This document shows positions 17,076-26,304 of a stretch of 42,917 nt of DNA, piece after piece. Origin of the DNA: JAAYZH01 sp964479695 (lineage in GTDB: Bacteria; Bacillota; Clostridia; Saccharofermentanales; Fastidiosipilaceae); assembly GCA_964479695.1 (NCBI GenBank), contig CAYZSO010000022.1, positions 1-42,917 on the forward strand, read 5' to 3'. Under the pieces are notes generated by a model. That model worked only from the letters and a program-made list of their open reading frames with translations. It searched no databases and was not told where the DNA came from. The position numbers were made by a program, and so were the translations under genes. Positions within the stretch are counted from its first letter, which is position 1, and every line of letters starts with the position of its first letter.

Positions 17076-17864
17076 TCAATCAATTGTGCCAATGGTCATG
17101 CGTGCAGCCACAAGGGTGAAACCCGCAGCTTCGGCAGTCTCCTTCGCCTCTTCCGAAGCAACAACCGGCCAATAGGCAAAGGTGCCGGCGTTCGTGGCTC
17201 TTCGTAAAAATTCTCTGGCCAAAGCCACCTCAATCCCCTTCCCTCTCTCCGTCGGCTGCACATAGAGATCATCCAGTACAAGGGGTCCCAAGTCGTTGGG
17301 CAAGTAAGACAAGTAGCCCTTCAGCGTTCCGTCCGGGGTAAAATAGCCCATAACCGTGCCGCTCTCATCTTCAACAAGCAGTGAGAAAGTCTGCTGAAGA
17401 CCCATAAAAGACCCGTGATCTTTCTGCTGAAAATACTTTGCGTGGCGCTCATCATTTCGGGTAAGATCTCGAATCTTCCCAATCGGCCTCGGTTCCTGCT
17501 CGCCGGGTGCAACCCACTTCGCGGCACTATAGGAAGTAACCACATCACCAATTTGGTAAGGTTCGGAGAAGCGCAACGCCTCGGCCTCAATGCCCGTCAC
17601 ATGAAGATGAATTTCAAAAGCCTCCGCCATTTTCTTGGCAAAAGACTCCAATTGAGCCAGGTCAAAATCTTTTTTGAGCGGTATGGCATACAGGTTGGTC
17701 TGCCTTCTCCCGGGGCTTACAATCAGGAGACAGTCCTCGGAAGCGTAATACCTTGTATCTTCATCTTCTTCCAGATCTGCCAACTCTTCACGTTCTTCAA
17801 AATACTGTTCAGGCTTAAGGTCAATAACCGCATGGATATCCTCAAGCGTACAAGCGCTATACAT
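17076..17864 (-). CDS. GNAT-family N-acetyltransferase
   Basis: The C-terminal half is a GNAT fold: LLVEDESGTVMGYFTPDG, LVLDDLYVQPTERGKGIEVALAREFL (cut: YVQPTERGKGIEVAL) with the acetyl-CoA pyrophosphate-binding Q/RxxGxG-like motif near residue 213, and TNAGTFAYWPV. The N-terminal about 130 residues (acidic LADLEEDEDTRYYASEDC and IHLHVTGIEAEAL) I do not recognise. Substrate is unknown. The start ATG has GAGGGGAT upstream. It is 50 bases from the SNF2 gene and on the same strand, so it may be the promoter-proximal gene of that transcript. The closing VAARMTIGTID is unremarkable. Confidence 0.75.
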   Translation of the reverse strand: MYSACTLEDIHAVIDLKPEQYFEEREELADLEEDEDTRYYASEDCLLIVSPGRRQTNLYAIPLKKDFDLAQLESFAKKMAEAFEIHLHVTGIEAEALRFSEPYQIGDVVTSYSAAKWVAPGEQEPRPIGKIRDLTRNDERHAKYFQQKDHGSFMGLQQTFSLLVEDESGTVMGYFTPDGTLKGYLSYLPNDLGPLVLDDLYVQPTERGKGIEVALAREFLRRATNAGTFAYWPVVASEEAKETAEAAGFTLVAARMTIGTID

Positions 17865-17885
17865 AACTAAGATCCCCTCTCTTCG

Positions 17886-17983
17886 TCGTCACAACTGTCG
17901 TCACAAGTGTAGTGACAGGTGTCGTCACAGGTGTTGTCACAGGTGTTGTCACAGGTGTCGTCACATGTGTTGTCACAGGTAAT
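17886..17983. repeat. GTCACAGGTGTTGTCACAGGT tandem array upstream of GNAT gene
   Basis: About nine degenerate units of 12 bases (GTCACAGGTGTT and variants such as GTCACAAGTGTA) fill the region just upstream of the GNAT gene. GTGACA/TGTCAC half-sites recur. On the minus strand this is the 5' leader region of the GNAT gene. Confidence 0.85.
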
Positions 17984-18061
17984 GAGTAAACTTAATTCTA
18001 CCAGATAAACCAGAAGAATTTTTCGGGAAAAGTTGCTATTCTCGTGACTCGGATCATTTTC

Positions 18062-18931
18062 TTAACGATAGACCCCACAAGTAAGCCAGATCCGGCCTTT
18101 TCTGCTCAAACCACCCACGCTTACAATCCGAAACTTCCCCAAGCCCCGGCAGCGGACCATCTGCCCCTCAGTAACAAGAGCCGATGCCCGTTCAACAATC
18201 AGGCCATCCAGAGAAACCAGGCCCTCTTCAATCATTCTCTTCGCCTCCTCGCGCCCCAGGTGCCAGACCGCCGCCAGGACGTTATCAAGGCGCAGCGAAG
18301 CAAGACTGACCTTCCGTTCCTTGATATTCACGGTACCCAGGTTGAGTTCGGTGGCTTTGGCCAAAGCCACCGGCTCCACCTCATCCCTTCCTACCTGCCT
18401 TAGCTCCTGCTTCACCAGATCCCCGATCTCTCGCATAACGATGAGATCGGCACCTTCTTCATGCATGAGGATATCGCCGGTCCGGTCCCTCTCGATCCCC
18501 AAACCCATGAGCGCGCCCAGAAGATCGCGGTGACCGGGATCTGCCTCTCCGGCAAAACGCAAACGGTAATACGCAAGTGGATCATCACCCCAGAGTTGCG
18601 GCCACGTAAACGCTTCAGCCCCCTCCGCTTCCTCTCGCCTACTGTCCGGAATAAAAACCGGAATCTTGCGAACCGCTTCCCTGTAAGCACCCCAGAAGTG
18701 GCAAACAATATGCATCTGACCACCCCATTTACGCATGAGACGCGAGAGGAGGGTCTGCTGGCGCTCATCCAGGAAGAAGCCTGTCACAGGCCAATTCTCC
18801 CGCTCCGATCTCACAGCCAGATCCCAGAGTTTGGCTAAGAGAAGCCGGTCTTCCCCACTCCCCGCACTTTGCAGCCAATCGTCACGAAGGCCATCTCGCC
18901 CGGTTCCTCTATGCGCTTCTAGTCGCGCCAT
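18062..18931 (-). CDS. ylmH: YlmH-like S4-domain RNA-binding protein
   Basis: The protein matches YlmH, an S4-domain protein of Firmicutes encoded in many genomes near division genes and recently linked to ribosome-associated quality control. The S4 domain covers residues about 205-260, with LRLDNVLAAVWHLGREEAK and GLVSLDGLIV as its helix-loop-strand core. The upstream part holds FFLDERQQTLLSR and the region around DLLGALMGLGIERDRTGDI, typical of YlmH. I choose ATG 18931 because AAGGAGA lies seven bases upstream; TTG 18937 would add two residues. The ALAKAT segment near residue 188 is encoded by a full 16-base copy of the iterated palindrome. The usual cell-division neighbours are absent. Confidence 0.87.
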   Translation of the reverse strand: MARLEAHRGTGRDGLRDDWLQSAGSGEDRLLLAKLWDLAVRSERENWPVTGFFLDERQQTLLSRLMRKWGGQMHIVCHFWGAYREAVRKIPVFIPDSRREEAEGAEAFTWPQLWGDDPLAYYRLRFAGEADPGHRDLLGALMGLGIERDRTGDILMHEEGADLIVMREIGDLVKQELRQVGRDEVEPVALAKATELNLGTVNIKERKVSLASLRLDNVLAAVWHLGREEAKRMIEEGLVSLDGLIVERASALVTEGQMVRCRGLGKFRIVSVGGLSRKGRIWLTCGVYR

Positions 18932-19124
18932 CCGCAATTCTCCTTAAGACTTTTTCCTTAGTTTATCATGGAGCTTTTATGTGGAGCTTTTATGGCAAAT
19001 CAAGGACATTTTTATCTTCACTGGCAGAAACACCAAATTCAGCAGCCTAAAAAATCCGGTTCCGACCGATCTAGAACGGTTCGCACAAAGGACTTAAGAA
19101 AGATTTAAGATTTCACGGTGAATT

Positions 19125-19155
19125 TTTACAAATTCTTTGCAAAATATCCTATAAT
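19125..19155 (+). promoter_or_regulatory. Putative promoter of the lacI-type gene
   Basis: TTTACA at 19125-19130 and TATAAT at 19150-19155 are separated by 19 bases (18 if TTACAA is used). Transcription would begin near 19162, with AAGGGAG at 19177-19183 as ribosome binding site. An inverted pair CTTAA/TTAAG lies at about 19093-19109. Confidence 0.55.
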
Positions 19156-19194
19156 AAAAGAGGTACAAATCAGTTGAAGGGAGTGGACGCGTGC

Positions 19195-20253
19195 ATGACA
19201 ATCAAGGACATTGCCCGGCTTGCCGGAGTCTCCATTGCCACTGTTTCTCGTGTTCTCAATGGGCAAAGTGGAGTAAGTGAGGCCAAGCGCCTGAGGGTAC
19301 TGCAGGTTATCGAGGAGGAGCATTACAGTCCAAGTCGCTTTTCCCAGCCGGCTCGGAATCAGACGCCGCATTTACTGGTCTTACAAGTCGACCAGTGCCT
19401 GACAGCGAAGACAGAAGAAACGGTCCTCCATGCTTGTTTGGAAGCACTGAACAATTTTCAGAATCAAGAGCTGAAAATTGAATTCTTTGCCGCCGAGGAA
19501 CTGCCTCAAGCGCTGGAGTTTCTCACAGAATTGCAAGAAAGAGACGAAAGCTTGGAGGGCTTATTGATCATCGGGTCGCCGCCCAGGACTTTGGCCAAAC
19601 CACTGAAATATTTGCGAGGCAAGGGTTGCCCTATGATCCACGCGACAAATGAAAGCCTCAGCGAAGATAAATTGGCACCCGTGAATGTGATTGGCTACGA
19701 TAAGGAGATGTATTACCAACTAATTACAGAACTTATCCTTGCCAATGATAAACAGAAAACAGGACTCTTCATTCATGAATCACGGGCTTGCTTGAGTGGT
19801 GAAGGGCATTTGTCTGAAGAGGGCTTCACTTCCTATGTCGACCAGCTTAAAGCGCATTATCCGGAAAAATCTGTTTTTGTTCATAACAAAGGGCGTTTCA
19901 CGCCGGATTTGCTTTTTGATGCCAGCTGCGTCGTGACAGATTCAACGAAGGCAAGCGAAGATGTCGTGCGGCACTTCACCGGTGAGAAGAACCCTCCGCT
20001 CATTATCGCTTATGGTAACAGTGACCCTATTTCCGCTGCCCTGGAGACAGGACTTGTTGACTTTGCAATCCACTTCTCGCCTTATGAATTGGCCTTCTGT
20101 TCCATGGCGGTACTGCTTCAGCGTTTGTTGCTGAAACGCACGCAAGCCAAGGAACTTCTGGTCTATCCGCGAGTGTTTTCAAAAGCTTCACTGCCTCTAC
20201 TCAATCAGTCACAAAAATACCCCGCACTGATAACAACGGTTGCTTATAATTAG
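19195..20253 (+). CDS. LacI-family transcriptional regulator
   Basis: The N-terminus MTIKDIARLAGVSIATVSRV is a textbook LacI helix-turn-helix plus hinge helix. It is followed by a periplasmic-binding-protein-like effector domain (HLLVLQVDQC to about residue 345). I start at ATG 19195 because this gives the conserved N-terminus; the ribosome binding site AAGGGAG is 11 bases upstream, and a TTG at 19174 would add seven residues. The effector is probably a sugar, but no sugar operon is adjacent: the next genes are DUF4342 and SWIM proteins. The GH20 gene is 10 kb away. The TLAKP segment is encoded by a palindrome copy at 19590. Confidence 0.88.
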   Translation: MTIKDIARLAGVSIATVSRVLNGQSGVSEAKRLRVLQVIEEEHYSPSRFSQPARNQTPHLLVLQVDQCLTAKTEETVLHACLEALNNFQNQELKIEFFAAEELPQALEFLTELQERDESLEGLLIIGSPPRTLAKPLKYLRGKGCPMIHATNESLSEDKLAPVNVIGYDKEMYYQLITELILANDKQKTGLFIHESRACLSGEGHLSEEGFTSYVDQLKAHYPEKSVFVHNKGRFTPDLLFDASCVVTDSTKASEDVVRHFTGEKNPPLIIAYGNSDPISAALETGLVDFAIHFSPYELAFCSMAVLLQRLLLKRTQAKELLVYPRVFSKASLPLLNQSQKYPALITTVAYN

Positions 20254-20317
20254 TAGCATTGGTAGCACGGACACAGTGAAGAACTGAATCAGTGAAGAAC
20301 AGAAAGGCAGGTGCTTC

Positions 20318-21133
20318 ATGATTACACTTGAACAAGTTGAGAAGTTAATGCAGGAAACAGGTGCTGACTTTTATCTCGTAAGTTGGGCACTCAAGGCAAG
20401 TAATGGGAACGAAACCCAGGCAAAAGAATATATCAAACGCAACCGCTCAACAGCCGGCGAGCAGACCTATAGTTATACCTACAGCGGTGCTTCAAGCGGT
20501 GCCTCCAGTGGTGCCTCTAGCAGTGCTGAGACAAGTAACAACGCACAAGCGGATCACAGTGGCGCTGCCCAGCCGGAAGGCAATGGCTCCACGCAGCGGG
20601 AGGGTGAATCCGCCCAAGCCGAGGCAAACGAATCCAGAAGCGACAGGACCTCGGGTGGCAATACTTCCCATCGCAAAGAGCCCAATGTCGAGGATATTCT
20701 GAAGACGATTCGTGAGGCTTTGGCCAAAGTCAACGCCACCAACATCGTCATTCGCAAAGACGGCAAAGTGCTCCTCAACCTCTCCGTTACGGTAGGTGCA
20801 ATTGGGGTGATCTTAGCTCCGGTTGCCGCACTGATCGGTCTCGGGGCGGCAGTCATCACCTCCTACGACATCGTCCTCGTCTTGGAGGATGGGCGCGAAC
20901 TCAATCTCATGGCGATGGCCAGAGACGAAGTGAACAACATCAAGAGAGGCTGGGAATATTACACTGAAACCCGCCACGAAGGCAAATCCGGCAAGTCTTA
21001 TGATGCCTCCTACGAAACACACGATTCATCGGCTGATCCAGCCGGTGAGCCTGCGGCGTCGGCCGATGAATCGGCTTCCGACCCAAAAGATTCTGACTCC
21101 TCATCATCCGAATCTTCCGACACATCGGACTGA
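20318..21133 (+). CDS. DUF4342 protein with UBA-like N-terminal domain
   Basis: Residues 1-45 resemble a UBA/TS-N three-helix fold (MITLEQVEKLMQETGADFYL, then ALKASNGNETQAKEYI). Residues about 125-210 match DUF4342: VEDILKTIREALAKVNATNI, then a beta pair, a hydrophobic segment VTVGAIGVILAPVAALIGLG and a short strand region VLVLEDGRELNL. Between and after these lie Ser/Ala/Gly-rich (SGASSGASSGASS) and Ser/Asp-rich low-complexity tracts. Function is unknown; the family is common in Clostridia. The ATG has AAAGGCAGG upstream. The ALAKV segment comes from a palindrome copy at 20716. The 65-base gap from lacI permits co-transcription. Confidence 0.75.
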   Translation: MITLEQVEKLMQETGADFYLVSWALKASNGNETQAKEYIKRNRSTAGEQTYSYTYSGASSGASSGASSSAETSNNAQADHSGAAQPEGNGSTQREGESAQAEANESRSDRTSGGNTSHRKEPNVEDILKTIREALAKVNATNIVIRKDGKVLLNLSVTVGAIGVILAPVAALIGLGAAVITSYDIVLVLEDGRELNLMAMARDEVNNIKRGWEYYTETRHEGKSGKSYDASYETHDSSADPAGEPAASADESASDPKDSDSSSSESSDTSD

Positions 21134-21247
21134 GGGATTCCTCTGATCTTGATGGTGTTGCTGAAATCCCAAACATAATTAGAAGCGACCGGTAGTCTGC
21201 TGCCTATCTTTCCGGCCGCTTCATTCATTTGCAGAAAGGTGAAATGG

Positions 21248-23017
21248 ATGAATCTATTAGATTTTGAAGTTGATATCGACTATCTCATTCTCTTGCGAGG
21301 ATATAACTATTATCTGGAAGGCGCCGTGCTGTCGACGCAAGAACGAACGCCCGATTATTACGAATGCGTCGTCCGAGGCAGCGACGTCTATCGTGTAGCG
21401 GTTCAGCTGAAAGGTAATACAATTCGTTCCAGCAGCTGTACTTGTCCATACGATCAAGGGGAGTTTTGCAAGCACGAGGTTGCTGTCTTTTATGCTTTAC
21501 GCGAGGCCAAAGGGTACGATGTAACGGCTTTTGATGATGAGGACGATAGTGATGACCCTTTGTCCGATTCGGAAAACGTTGACTCGAACCCGGCTACGAA
21601 AGAGCTCTCATTAGCAGAAATTTTGAATCAGCGCAGCAAGGATCAGTTAATAAGTTTTCTCCTGAAGATCGTTCAAGACCATGAAGATATCGAAGATCGC
21701 ATCAGGCTGGAACTACAAGATCAAAATTTAGACGAAGAGCTTCGCCAATCAGCTGAGTTGATTCAATCCTATATTTACGACAACACTGATCCATTCGATA
21801 ACGTAGGCTATTGGGACACAGGGGATGCGGTGCAAGGGGCAGAGATCGTACTCGGTAGGGCTGAGGCGGCTTTGGCCAAAGGAAACTACACCCGCACCTT
21901 CTCCCTGGCAATGCTGGTACTGCGAGAGATGGTAGATCTGAGTGAGTTTGCGGACGATTCTGACGGGGTCATTGGCACGCAAATCGATGATAGTTTCTAT
22001 CTTCTGAAGATAGCCGTCACTGAAGAATCATTAAGCGATGAGGAGAAAGAGAAGTTTTTCAGGGCACTCCTTGATGAGGTCTCACACAAACGCTACGAAG
22101 ACTGGACCGACTGGCAATTGGAGCTATTACAAACGGCTGCGGAACTTACATTTACGCCGATCTTGCGGGAAGAATTTGAGAATTACTTGGATCTTTTTCT
22201 GGAAAAGCATCTGTCCACAAGGCAGAATGATTGCTACTTGCTTGAAGAAGTGAACCTCATTAGGTTTCACCTGATTGAAGCGACAGATGGTCCTGCCAAA
22301 GCCCAAGAATTCATTGAACAAAATCTGCATTTGCCGAGATTTCGCGAGATCGCTATTAAAGACGCAGCCACCGAAAACAATTACGAGCGCGTACTCACCC
22401 TTGCCACCGAGGGCGAAAAAGTTGATGCAGGATTTTTTGGTTTATCCAATAAATGGCAAGATTACCACTATCAAGCCTTGGTCCACTTAGGCAGGCTTGA
22501 TGAGCAACGTGAACTGGCTCTGAAATTTGTTCTGAGCGGAAAAGTAGTTCGGAGCGACAAACTCGTTTTGAGCGACGAACTATATTATTACCATGAACTC
22601 AAAAAAACATACACTCCTGAAGAATGGAAATCTGTTTACCCTTCGATCCTTGAGAAATTTGCCGAACAAGGTAAGACGGATCTAGGTGTGTACACAAGTA
22701 TCTTAATCGAGGAAAATGAAAAGAATTTACTTCTCAAATACGTGAAGGTAAGGCCGGATTACGTATCACAATATGCTAAATATTTGCTTCCCGACTATAG
22801 CAACGAAGTCTATGAGCTCTTCCTAGTGCTCATAGAGAGAGACGCTGCCCGAGCCAACGATAGAAAAAGTTATCACCATGTCTGTGGAATTATCCAACAA
22901 CTTGTTGACGCGGGCGGCAAATCACAAGCTGCGGCGATCACCCGCGAACTCTACGAAAAGCAGCACAGAAGACCGGCCTTTCGCGACGAATTGTCGAAAT
23001 TGTCTTTGCTTGAGTAA
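21248..23017 (+). CDS. SWIM zinc-finger domain protein
   Basis: This protein of about 589 residues has one clear domain, a SWIM zinc finger near residues 60-80 (CTCPYDQGEFCKHEVAV: Cys-x-Cys, Cys-x-His). The remainder is mostly helical and acidic, with TPR-like helical pairs suggested by FIEQNLHLPRFREIAIKDAA cut around residue 360 and by YHYQALVHLGRLDEQRELAL. Such proteins are frequent in Firmicutes and lack a known function; DNA or protein binding is inferred. The start ATG 21248 has AAAGG eight bases upstream; a GTG at 21239 would add three residues. AALAKGN near residue 210 derives from a palindrome copy. A second SWIM protein, the SNF2 ATPase, lies 4 kb away. Confidence 0.78.
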   Translation: MNLLDFEVDIDYLILLRGYNYYLEGAVLSTQERTPDYYECVVRGSDVYRVAVQLKGNTIRSSSCTCPYDQGEFCKHEVAVFYALREAKGYDVTAFDDEDDSDDPLSDSENVDSNPATKELSLAEILNQRSKDQLISFLLKIVQDHEDIEDRIRLELQDQNLDEELRQSAELIQSYIYDNTDPFDNVGYWDTGDAVQGAEIVLGRAEAALAKGNYTRTFSLAMLVLREMVDLSEFADDSDGVIGTQIDDSFYLLKIAVTEESLSDEEKEKFFRALLDEVSHKRYEDWTDWQLELLQTAAELTFTPILREEFENYLDLFLEKHLSTRQNDCYLLEEVNLIRFHLIEATDGPAKAQEFIEQNLHLPRFREIAIKDAATENNYERVLTLATEGEKVDAGFFGLSNKWQDYHYQALVHLGRLDEQRELALKFVLSGKVVRSDKLVLSDELYYYHELKKTYTPEEWKSVYPSILEKFAEQGKTDLGVYTSILIEENEKNLLLKYVKVRPDYVSQYAKYLLPDYSNEVYELFLVLIERDAARANDRKSYHHVCGIIQQLVDAGGKSQAAAITRELYEKQHRRPAFRDELSKLSLLE

Positions 23018-24073
23018 GCGTCAGGTTTGACTACATTTGAGTTTGACTACATTTGAGTTTGACTACATTTGAGTTTGACTACATAAGTTTAAATTTAAAC
23101 ATATGTAGTCAATTCTTGGTGGCGGAGCGGTTTTGGCGGCTTATTCTTTCTAATTTTCTTCTGCGAAATTTAGAGAAATTATTACGTTGTTTCCAAGTTG
23201 GTTCACATCGGGAAACTTGCGACAACGGATTGACTTACGCTCGAATACGGAATACCTTTTCTCACTGGTCTTCTTCATTTGCGCAACATAACGCGGAGAA
23301 TGTCAGCATTCATTCAGCAATTCCCACTCCCAGGTCAGTAATCATTCAGTCTATTGCTTAAGCGGTGCTAAGGCTCCCTCTAAAATTTTTTAATGTCGCA
23401 AGATTCCGGATCCTAACCAGATTGGAAAATCACTTTGTTGTTTAGTGTAGAAATTGAGGGATTTATGCATGGTGTTTTGCATGGCGATGGTGTCCAGACA
23501 TTAAAGCAGACTCTCTCATCTAAACGAGCAGGAATTATGAGCATGAATTACGAGCTGAAATTACGAGCAGGAATTTCTGCAATTCATATAATCACACATT
23601 GCTTTATCGCTTTGCTCTAATAATTAACTCAAACAATAGTGAACCAGCACGAGGAAGAATACGTCGCAAGCAAGCGCTCCTTCACATACAAAACCTGAAC
23701 ACCCACGAACTCGCACTTGAAACCATAACCCACAAGCAAGCGCTCCTTCATATACAAAACCTGAACACCGAAGAACCCGCTCAGCCAGTCTTCAACAAAG
23801 CGATGACATAAAAATATCCCCCGCCTACGCTTGCAAGCCTAGTGCGGAGGAAATTTAGAGAATTTCTTAAAGGAAGTTGTGTAAACGTAAGTGAGTTTCG
23901 TATTTTGTGTTGAGCTTCAACCTCATGTGCAACATTTCAACGTTACGCACGACGCCTCAATCTTACAAATAACGCTTCAACCTTACGTCCAACACTTCAA
24001 CTTTCAGTTTGCGCTTCTGCTTTTTGCGTCTGTTTTACGCGTCTGCTTTACGCGTCTGCTTTGCGCTTCAGCT
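23018..24073. repeat. Intergenic repeat element E2 and flanking microsatellites
   Basis: No gene is supported. From left to right: three and a half copies of the 16-base unit GTTTGACTACATTTGA (23026-23078); a palindrome (23075-23112); the core GGTGGCGGAGCGGTTTTGGC at 23119-23138; a body to 23441 homologous to E1; and two tail units of 66-base period containing CAAGCAAGCGCTCCTTCA at 23667 and 23733. Beyond 23930 a degenerate AACGCTTCAACCTTACGTCC array gives way to a GCGTCTGCTTTAC array (24000-24090). The latter runs into the last codons of the desulfoferrodoxin gene. Confidence 0.75.
23075..23112. repeat. CTACATAAGTTTAAA palindrome, copy 3
   Basis: A 38-base inverted repeat with 19-base arms (TTGACTACATAAGTTTAAA) and one mismatch. 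It lies seven bases before the GGTGGCGGAGCGG core of element E2. The preceding tandem unit GTTTGACTACATTTGA looks like an amplified left arm. Confidence 0.85.
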
Positions 24074-24451
24074 TTACGCTTCTGCTTTCCACAAACCGTG
24101 CAGGTTGCAGAATTCATAGACCGTAACCGGTCCATCATCGACAACGAAGCTGGCCTTGGGCTCTTCACCCGGATGGAGATTGACACGCTGTACTTTATCA
24201 CCTTGAACAAGAGCGATAAAAACAATGTAATGCGCCTCGATCATCGGATGCGGTACACTGCCAACCTGAACATTGACCTGATTACCTTCGCGGGTAATCG
24301 CGGGGACGTGCTTCTCAACAGCAGCATCGGTGACCCCAGCTTCCAGAAGCTTCATGTCCTGGCCGCAACAAACAAGTGTGCCTTCGCCGTTATGAATCAG
24401 CTCGACAACATTTCCGCATTCTTCACACAAATAAAATTTCACTTCTGCCAT
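24074..24451 (-). CDS. dfx: Desulfoferrodoxin (superoxide reductase)
   Basis: This 125-residue protein reduces superoxide to peroxide without making oxygen, typical of anaerobes. The N-terminal desulforedoxin-like iron site has Cys9, Cys12, Cys28 and Cys29. The catalytic iron site of the C-terminal domain has His48 (EKHVP), His68 and His74 (VPHPMIEAHY), Cys115 and His118 (CNLHG). Glu46 and Lys47 before His48 match the reactive loop. It is therefore a two-iron class protein. The ATG has TTAGGAGG upstream. The last codons (KAEA, stop) form the first unit of a downstream tandem array. It supports an anaerobic lifestyle. Confidence 0.95.
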   Translation of the reverse strand: MAEVKFYLCEECGNVVELIHNGEGTLVCCGQDMKLLEAGVTDAAVEKHVPAITREGNQVNVQVGSVPHPMIEAHYIVFIALVQGDKVQRVNLHPGEEPKASFVVDDGPVTVYEFCNLHGLWKAEA

Positions 24452-24549
24452 AAAACATACCTCCTAAGGCTTGGAAAACCGGCTCTCCCACATGGAGAAC
24501 ATCTGTCTACATCTTAGCACCCAATTCGCAAGACAAGCAACACCAGCAC

Positions 24550-26289
24550 TCAGTTCTTCAGCAGATCAGCGATGTCCCCATTGAGAAGCAGGAAACGATG
24601 AGTACCCACCTGCATCTCCTGGACGATGCGGGGGACAAGCAAAGCCCAATCCGCGGATTGCTGCAATTTCTCGAGTTCCGAAGAGGTGACGATGAGGAAA
24701 AAGCTTTGGTCAGCCGCTTGGTTCTCGTACCAGCTGGCTTTGTTCTGGTAGTCGCGCAGGTAGAGCCCCTTTTCATCGATCTCGACGGGCCGCACCTTCG
24801 TCTCGGAATCGGACATGAGTGTGTAGATCTGTGACTGCCAGAAAGAGCCGTAGCCATAATCCAAGTTATTATTCTTCATGAATGTAAGATCTTGGTCAAT
24901 TTGGAGTCCCTGCCCGTAGTTCGGCGGTATCTGAACGATTTTCACAGCATTACTGCAGGCCCCGAGGCAGATCACAGCGAGTAAGACGATTCCCCAACGC
25001 CTCTCCTGCGAAGGTTCAGCAGAGTGAACTTCAGCAGTGTGAACTTGGGTGGGGGCGGCTTTGGCCAAAGCCACCTTCAGCCAATCTCTGCAGATGACGA
25101 GAGAGGTGACTACGGAGCTGGAGAGTAAGGGGGTGAGGCGCCAATTGGCGTAGGATAGTTTGCTGAATATGTACAAGAAAATCAGCAGTGCGCTCTGGAC
25201 GGTGTGAACGAGGAGCAAGAGCCTGGTGCCACCCGACCGGATGTGCTTGTAACGAATCAGCTGCAAAACCGGCAGGAACAAAACGACGAGAGCGGAAAGC
25301 AAGCTTGCCAGCAAAAGGATCGAATCAAGGCTGAATAAATGGGTTGTGCCCTTTGACTCAGCACCGAAAAGGGTCAGGTAATCCGACAAGATGTTGCGGA
25401 AACTCTCCGCCCATTTCGAACTGTCCGACCACATGGTGTATGCTTCCGCATAGCCTGCGTTGATGCCGCCGCGGCGCAAGAAAAGCAAGATCATCAAACC
25501 GGCGATTGTCCCAACAAAAACCAAGAGCGCCGGATACACGTTTTTCCAGGAATACTCGCGGCGCACCGATTGCTTGGCTGGCAAAAAGGCTTCCAAAATC
25601 AGTGCGCCCATCAACGGCACAAAATACAGCGCCATGATCTGGGTGCCGTTAGTAGCCGCCCCGGCGGAAAAAAGCAGCAAAAGCACCGCCCACAACTTCT
25701 GCTTCTGCCCACCTTGGAAACAGCGGAGCACGAGGCCCAAGCCTACTGACAGCAGAACCAGCCCCAGGCTGTAATAAATTGTGTGTCCCCAGAAAAGTTC
25801 GCGCAGCTTATCGCTCCCCGAAACAAGCAATAATATCAAGCCACTTGCCCCGAGGCTCTCCCCCCAAGACCAGGACAGCGAACGGAAGAGGAACACGAGC
25901 GATGCCGTCAGGACAAGCAAAAATACCGTCATTCCCAAGAGCTGCGTGCTGAGCTGATAGCCGCCGATGGCGAGTAAAGGGACATACCACAAACTGGCTC
26001 CGAAAGGTAAAAGCGCCGCGTAATGGAAGTCGGGATTGAAAACCCTGCCACTCTCCAGCGACTCTTGCGCCCAGAGGATTGTATCGGTTGAATCGGAGTG
26101 AAGGTAACCTCGAGATGGTCCCCAAATATAGTAAAGAATTACGATCCAGGCTAGTGCCAAAATAAGTCCGCCCGCAAAAATTCGCAAGGACTGATCCTTC
26201 GTGCGCATGGCGGCCGTGCGCATGGTGGCCGATCGAATGGCGGTGGCCTGTTTCTCCGGCACTCCTGCGAAAGCCGGTGTCTCGTTCAT
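24550..26289 (-). CDS. Polytopic membrane protein, possibly a GT-C-like glycosyltransferase
   Basis: The 579-residue protein has about ten hydrophobic segments. An extracytoplasmic loop after the first carries SRGYLHSDSTDTILWAQES, whose acidic residues recall the first-loop Asp motif of GT-C glycosyltransferases, and a C-terminal soluble part follows (from about residue 440). I do not recognise an exact family. The N-terminal 30 residues contain short repeats (RSATMRTAAMRT). AGGAGG precedes the ATG. It lies 15 bases downstream of an FAD oxidoreductase related to UDP-galactopyranose mutase-like enzymes. The pair may therefore act in cell-envelope glycan synthesis; that is inference from context. 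The KVALAKAAP segment is encoded by a full 16-base palindrome. Confidence 0.6.
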   Translation of the reverse strand: MNETPAFAGVPEKQATAIRSATMRTAAMRTKDQSLRIFAGGLILALAWIVILYYIWGPSRGYLHSDSTDTILWAQESLESGRVFNPDFHYAALLPFGASLWYVPLLAIGGYQLSTQLLGMTVFLLVLTASLVFLFRSLSWSWGESLGASGLILLLVSGSDKLRELFWGHTIYYSLGLVLLSVGLGLVLRCFQGGQKQKLWAVLLLLFSAGAATNGTQIMALYFVPLMGALILEAFLPAKQSVRREYSWKNVYPALLVFVGTIAGLMILLFLRRGGINAGYAEAYTMWSDSSKWAESFRNILSDYLTLFGAESKGTTHLFSLDSILLLASLLSALVVLFLPVLQLIRYKHIRSGGTRLLLLVHTVQSALLIFLYIFSKLSYANWRLTPLLSSSVVTSLVICRDWLKVALAKAAPTQVHTAEVHSAEPSQERRWGIVLLAVICLGACSNAVKIVQIPPNYGQGLQIDQDLTFMKNNNLDYGYGSFWQSQIYTLMSDSETKVRPVEIDEKGLYLRDYQNKASWYENQAADQSFFLIVTSSELEKLQQSADWALLVPRIVQEMQVGTHRFLLLNGDIADLLKN

Positions 26290-26304
26290 ACTTCCTCCTG
26301 TCGA

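Noticed and set aside
23891..24517. Plus-strand open frame of 208 codons opposite dfx
   Set aside because: It is antisense to the well-supported desulfoferrodoxin gene, and its left part is made of tandem repeats.
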